A stretch of DNA of 9,449 nucleotides, from contig CALDPJ010000210.1 of NCBI GenBank assembly GCA_937911795.1, positions 1 through 9,449 of the forward strand. Direction: 5' to 3'. The DNA is from an uncultured Flavobacteriales bacterium (GTDB lineage Bacteria; Bacteroidota; Bacteroidia; Flavobacteriales_D; SKUL01). Below, piece after piece: positions 6,137-9,449 of the stretch (its first letter is position 1; each line of letters starts with the position of its first letter). The notes under the pieces are model-generated. The model searched no databases and was not told the origin of the DNA. It was given only the letters and a program-made list of their open reading frames with translations. The position numbers and the translations under genes were made by a program.

Positions 6137-8911
6137 TTGAAAAAATTATTGTCGCTCATTTTCTTCGGAATGGCCTTATCTTCATATGTTTTGGCGCAGG
6201 AAAACCGGACGATTTCTGGCCGTGTGACCGACCAACAAAATGGAATTTCCTTACCGGGAGCAAGTGCAGTTTTATTAAATCCGGCAGATTCTTCGTTGAT
6301 CCGTGGAACAACCACCGATGCAGAAGGTGAATTTTTGTTCACCGCAGTAGAACCACAATCTCATTTGTTGCGCTTGAGTTTTATCGGTTATCATCCGGTT
6401 TATTTAACAGCAGATGCCAGCGAATCTTCGGTAGCATTGGGCGACGTAAATCTGCAGATTTCATCCGTAGCGCTGCAGACCTATACCGTTGAAGAAAGCA
6501 TTCACCAGAGCACACAAATGGGAGATACAACGCAATTCAATGCCGGCGCTTTTAAAGTCAATCCAGACGCAAACACCGAAGATCTGATTCAAAAAATGGC
6601 GGGAATCACCATCCTCGACGGGCAGATTCAAGCGCAGGGAGAAGATGTGAAACGCGTTACTGTAGACGGAAAAACATTTTTTGGTGAAGATGCCAAAGCA
6701 ACCTTGCGAAATATGCCGGCAGAAGCGGTGGACAAAATTCAGGTTTTCGATTACCGCAGCGATCAATCTCAATTCACCGGTTTCGATGATGGGGAAGAAG
6801 GGAAAACCGTCAATATTGTCACCAAACCAGAGTTTCGAAACGGAACTTTTGGTAGGGTGTATGCCGGCTATGGCGACGCCGGGCGATATAAAGCAGGTGG
6901 GAATGTCAATTTTTTTAACGATGCACGACGCATCACGCTGTTGTTTCAAACCAACAATGTCAACGAGCAGAATTTTGCTGCTGACGATCTTTCCGGAGTA
7001 GCCGGAGCATCGGGCAGGGGCCGTGGTCGCGGAGGCCGTGGAGGCGGTACCGGTAATTTCTCGGTCGGAGCGCGCGATGGAATTGCCAACACAGTGGCCG
7101 GCGGAATCAACTTCACCGACGAATGGGGAAAGAACACCAAAATTAACGCGAGCTATTTTTTCAATCGCAGCGATCGGACGGTACTGAACAACCGGTTTCG
7201 CGAGTTTGTGCTCGACGACTCGGATGGACTGGTATATGAAGAATCAGAAGAATTGCACGAGCTAAACAATCAGCATCGTTTCAATATGCGCCTGGAACAC
7301 GATATCGATTCGATGAATTCCATCATATTCACTCCTCAGGTAAACTACAACACCAGTTCCGGCAACAGTCTCATGTTCGGAGCTAATTTAGATGACACCG
7401 GATTACTAAACACTACCGATAGGCGGTTTGAAACTACTTATGAATCGTTGAATTTTTCGGCTCCGTTGCTTTTTCAGCACAAATTCAAATTGCCTCGCAG
7501 AACAATCTCTGTACAACTCACTCCTTCGTATTCCACCGAAAACGGTGAAAGTTGGTTGATTTCTGAAAACCGGTTCTTCGAGGACAGTTTGTATGTGGAT
7601 AGTCTCGACCAGGAAGGAACGTTGGATGCCGCAGGTTATCGGCTCGGCTCTTCGGTTTCCTATACCGAACCCATGGGTGAAAAGGGAATGCTGCAACTTA
7701 ACTGGCGCGCGAATTATAATTATGACGATTCGCGGAACGAAACCTTTAGTTTTAATCCTGCCACCGATGCTTACGATCTTCGCGACAGTGTGTTGAACAA
7801 CGTTTTTGAAAACACTTACCACACCCAACAACTCGGAACCGAATACCGGCACAACTGGGAAAAGCTGCAAATATCACTCGGACTTTCCTATCAATGGGCA
7901 GAGCTGTCAACAGATCAGCAATTTCCCGTGGAGATTTCTGGTTTACAGAATTTCCGAGCCTTGCTGCCCAATGCGCGCATTACGTACAAGTTTACCGACA
8001 AGAAAAACCTGCGGGTGTTTTACCGGGCGCGGAATAATCCTCCGTCCATCCGGCAGTTACAGAATGTGGTGGACAACAGCAATCCGGTGCGGCTGTCTAT
8101 TGGAAATCCGGATTTAAAACAGGACTACCGGCACAGTATGTTCATGCGTTATTCTGCATCGAACGTAGAAAAATCGACCACCTTTTTTGTCGGGGGAGGA
8201 TTCTCGTACACGGATAATTACATTGGCAATTCCACGATTGTTGCCAATACCGACACAATGCTCAGCAGTGGAGTATTTCTTCCGCGCGGCGGGCAGCTCG
8301 TGATGCCGGTAAATCTGGATGGCCAACTGAGTTTGCGCAGTTTTGCGTCGTATGGTATTCCGGTTGGTTTATTGAAATCAAATCTCAATCTGGACATGTC
8401 TTTCCGGTATTCGCGCACCCCGGGATTGATCAACGGAGAACTCAATACCGCTGAAACTCCGGCTGCCGGATTTGGCGTAACATTGGGCAGCAACATCAGC
8501 GAAAAAGTCGACTTTACGATCAGCTCCAATACATCGTACAATTGGGTTTTCAATACGCTGCAAAGCAATCTGAACGATCGTTACCTCAATCAGTCGACCC
8601 GCATAAATGCTGATTTCATTCTCTGGAAAGGACTTGTGTTCAGCATCTCGGCCAATCACAAATACTTCTCGGGACTTTCGGAAGGATTCAACCAGAATTT
8701 TGTGCTGCTCAACAGCGGTTTGGGATACAAGTTCCTGAAGAACAACCAGGCCGAATTGCGGCTACAGGCCTATGACTTGCTCGGTGCCAACACGAGCGTG
8801 CAGCGAAACGTCACCGACGTGTATATCGAAGACGCCGAAACCAATGTGCTGCAGCGTTACTTTATGCTGACGTTTACTTATAATTTGAGGGGTTTTCGGG
8901 GAGGGAAGTAG
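6137..8911 (+). CDS. Outer-membrane beta-barrel protein, TonB-dependent-receptor-like (OMP_b-brl_3 type)
   Basis: A 924-residue protein predicted to form an outer-membrane barrel. Residues 1-20 are a signal peptide (KK, hydrophobic stretch, then VLA|QE). Residues ~24-105 form a carboxypeptidase-regulatory-like beta-sandwich (ISGRVTD, LPGASAVLL, GTTTDAEGEF, LSFIGY). Residues ~125-230 are a plug-like region with family-typical patterns: QMGDTTQFNAGAFKVNPDA, GEDVKRVTVDGKTFFGEDA, MPAEAVDKIQVFD, QFTGFDDG and KTVNIVTKP. The remainder is rich in alternating aromatic strands and ends in RYFMLTFTYNLRGF, a barrel-closing C-terminal strand. A Gly/Arg-rich loop lies at 289-306. I see no obvious TonB box and no SusD-like partner in the window, so the substrate and energy coupling are unknown. 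The TTG start is chosen because it yields the signal peptide; no in-frame ATG or GTG exists between it and the stop at 6062-6064. The gene follows glgB by 103 bases and may have its own promoter. Confidence 0.88.
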   Translation: MKKLLSLIFFGMALSSYVLAQENRTISGRVTDQQNGISLPGASAVLLNPADSSLIRGTTTDAEGEFLFTAVEPQSHLLRLSFIGYHPVYLTADASESSVALGDVNLQISSVALQTYTVEESIHQSTQMGDTTQFNAGAFKVNPDANTEDLIQKMAGITILDGQIQAQGEDVKRVTVDGKTFFGEDAKATLRNMPAEAVDKIQVFDYRSDQSQFTGFDDGEEGKTVNIVTKPEFRNGTFGRVYAGYGDAGRYKAGGNVNFFNDARRITLLFQTNNVNEQNFAADDLSGVAGASGRGRGRGGRGGGTGNFSVGARDGIANTVAGGINFTDEWGKNTKINASYFFNRSDRTVLNNRFREFVLDDSDGLVYEESEELHELNNQHRFNMRLEHDIDSMNSIIFTPQVNYNTSSGNSLMFGANLDDTGLLNTTDRRFETTYESLNFSAPLLFQHKFKLPRRTISVQLTPSYSTENGESWLISENRFFEDSLYVDSLDQEGTLDAAGYRLGSSVSYTEPMGEKGMLQLNWRANYNYDDSRNETFSFNPATDAYDLRDSVLNNVFENTYHTQQLGTEYRHNWEKLQISLGLSYQWAELSTDQQFPVEISGLQNFRALLPNARITYKFTDKKNLRVFYRARNNPPSIRQLQNVVDNSNPVRLSIGNPDLKQDYRHSMFMRYSASNVEKSTTFFVGGGFSYTDNYIGNSTIVANTDTMLSSGVFLPRGGQLVMPVNLDGQLSLRSFASYGIPVGLLKSNLNLDMSFRYSRTPGLINGELNTAETPAAGFGVTLGSNISEKVDFTISSNTSYNWVFNTLQSNLNDRYLNQSTRINADFILWKGLVFSISANHKYFSGLSEGFNQNFVLLNSGLGYKFLKNNQAELRLQAYDLLGANTSVQRNVTDVYIEDAETNVLQRYFMLTFTYNLRGFRGGK

Positions 8912-8929
8912 AGGAGAAAACGAATTCTC

Positions 8930-9449
8930 TCACTCCTTAATACACCGCACACAAATTCCGCTCTTAGGGCTGGTCGTAATCAGCCACATATTTTTGTACA
9001 TACTATAAGTGCGGTGGGCAGCGAGAGATTCCATGGCTGGAGAGAAGGCCGGATCAAAAATCCAGAGATTGCCGTTTAGGCCCATACCTCCAAATTCACC
9101 CGTTTCGTCCAGAAATCCACTGGGTTCGGCAGAGAAGTTGCTGATGTTGCTGGCTCCGAGGTTGGGCGCAACCCACAACCCTGTACCATCTGCTGTGGTT
9201 CCCGTAGATTTCAGCATTCCGCCGGCTATGTCATCAAAATGGTTGGCTTCCGGGTCGAGATGCATTTTTAACGTATTAAAATCCGTAGAATCCGGTATTC
9301 GCCAGCCATCGGGACACAAGCCACGAGGATCGTGAACAGCAAAGGCATTGTAGTAATAACCAAATATTTCTTTGTGTTGTGCGTCATTGTCATAATCACT
9401 TCTGGCTCCAGAAGATAGCGCAGCCCAGCTTTCATCATCGGCCTCCAGC
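8930..9449 (-). CDS. FISUMP-domain protein, C-terminal part (5' end off-window)
   Basis: The last 172 residues of a protein carrying a FISUMP domain (Fibrobacter succinogenes major paralogous domain), a module common in exported and surface proteins of Bacteroidota and Fibrobacteres. Its biochemical role is not established. The frame is open to the window edge. The TTG at 9319 is an internal Leu, because conserved domain sequence continues upstream of it: W-A-A-L-S-S-G-A, then FGYYYNAFAVHDPRGLCPDG. Downstream come the typical GWRIPDSTDFNTL, GGMLKSTGTT and GASNISNFSAEPSGF, ending in GICVRCIKE just before TGA. No sorting domain follows the FISUMP module, and any signal peptide or lipoprotein Cys would be off-window. 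The gene converges on the barrel gene with 18 bases between the stop codons. Confidence 0.82.
   Translation of the reverse strand, partial: LEADDESWAALSSGARSDYDNDAQHKEIFGYYYNAFAVHDPRGLCPDGWRIPDSTDFNTLKMHLDPEANHFDDIAGGMLKSTGTTADGTGLWVAPNLGASNISNFSAEPSGFLDETGEFGGMGLNGNLWIFDPAFSPAMESLAAHRTYSMYKNMWLITTSPKSGICVRCIKE

Noticed and set aside
6461..6949. A 162-codon minus-strand open frame inside the barrel gene
   Set aside because: It is opposite the conserved plug-like region, and its translation has no recognisable motif; it is treated as an antisense shadow.
8914..8930. Possible bidirectional terminator between the convergent genes (GAGAA / TTCTC around an AACGAA loop)
   Set aside because: The stem is only 5-6 base pairs and AT-rich, with no T-tract on either side; too weak to call.
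9009..9335. A 108-codon plus-strand open frame opposite the FISUMP gene
   Set aside because: The minus strand here carries clear FISUMP motifs across the same stretch, while the plus-strand product is low in hydrophobic order and unrecognisable.

Overview
The window reads as a chromosomal segment of a member of the Bacteroidota. Three things suggest this: a TonB-receptor-like outer-membrane barrel of the OMP_b-brl_3 type, a FISUMP-domain protein, and start sites that mostly lack strong Shine-Dalgarno sequences. The lineage below phylum cannot be fixed by eye. Coding density is very high; the only gaps are 3, 103 and 18 bases, and one pair of genes overlaps by 8.

Bases 1-6033 hold a tightly packed plus-strand operon for the GlgE (maltosyltransferase) route of alpha-glucan synthesis. 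It contains the 3' end of glgE, a fused treS-maltokinase gene, and glgB. Together these would convert trehalose to maltose (TreS), phosphorylate it to maltose-1-phosphate (maltokinase), polymerise it into a linear alpha-1,4-glucan (GlgE) and add alpha-1,6 branches (GlgB). All expected catalytic residues of TreS, maltokinase and GlgB are visible. The catalytic part of GlgE lies off the window. The main oddity is in GlgB: its first ~70 residues are a Lys/Ala-rich, histone-H1-like tail where E. coli-type enzymes carry an N-terminal beta-sandwich domain.

Bases 6034-6136 are a short spacer. It opens inside an imperfect palindrome of REP-like appearance whose loop contains the glgB stop codon. Bases 6137-8911 encode a 924-residue outer-membrane beta-barrel protein with a signal peptide, a carboxypeptidase-regulatory-like domain and a plug-like region. 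It lies on the same strand as the glucan operon, but a functional link is only a guess.

Bases 8930-9449 are on the minus strand. They hold the C-terminal 172 residues of a FISUMP-domain, probably exported, protein that converges on the barrel gene. I see no RNA genes, CRISPR arrays, insertion sequences or phage genes. Apart from the GlgB tail, the window looks like ordinary core and surface metabolism rather than an undescribed system.
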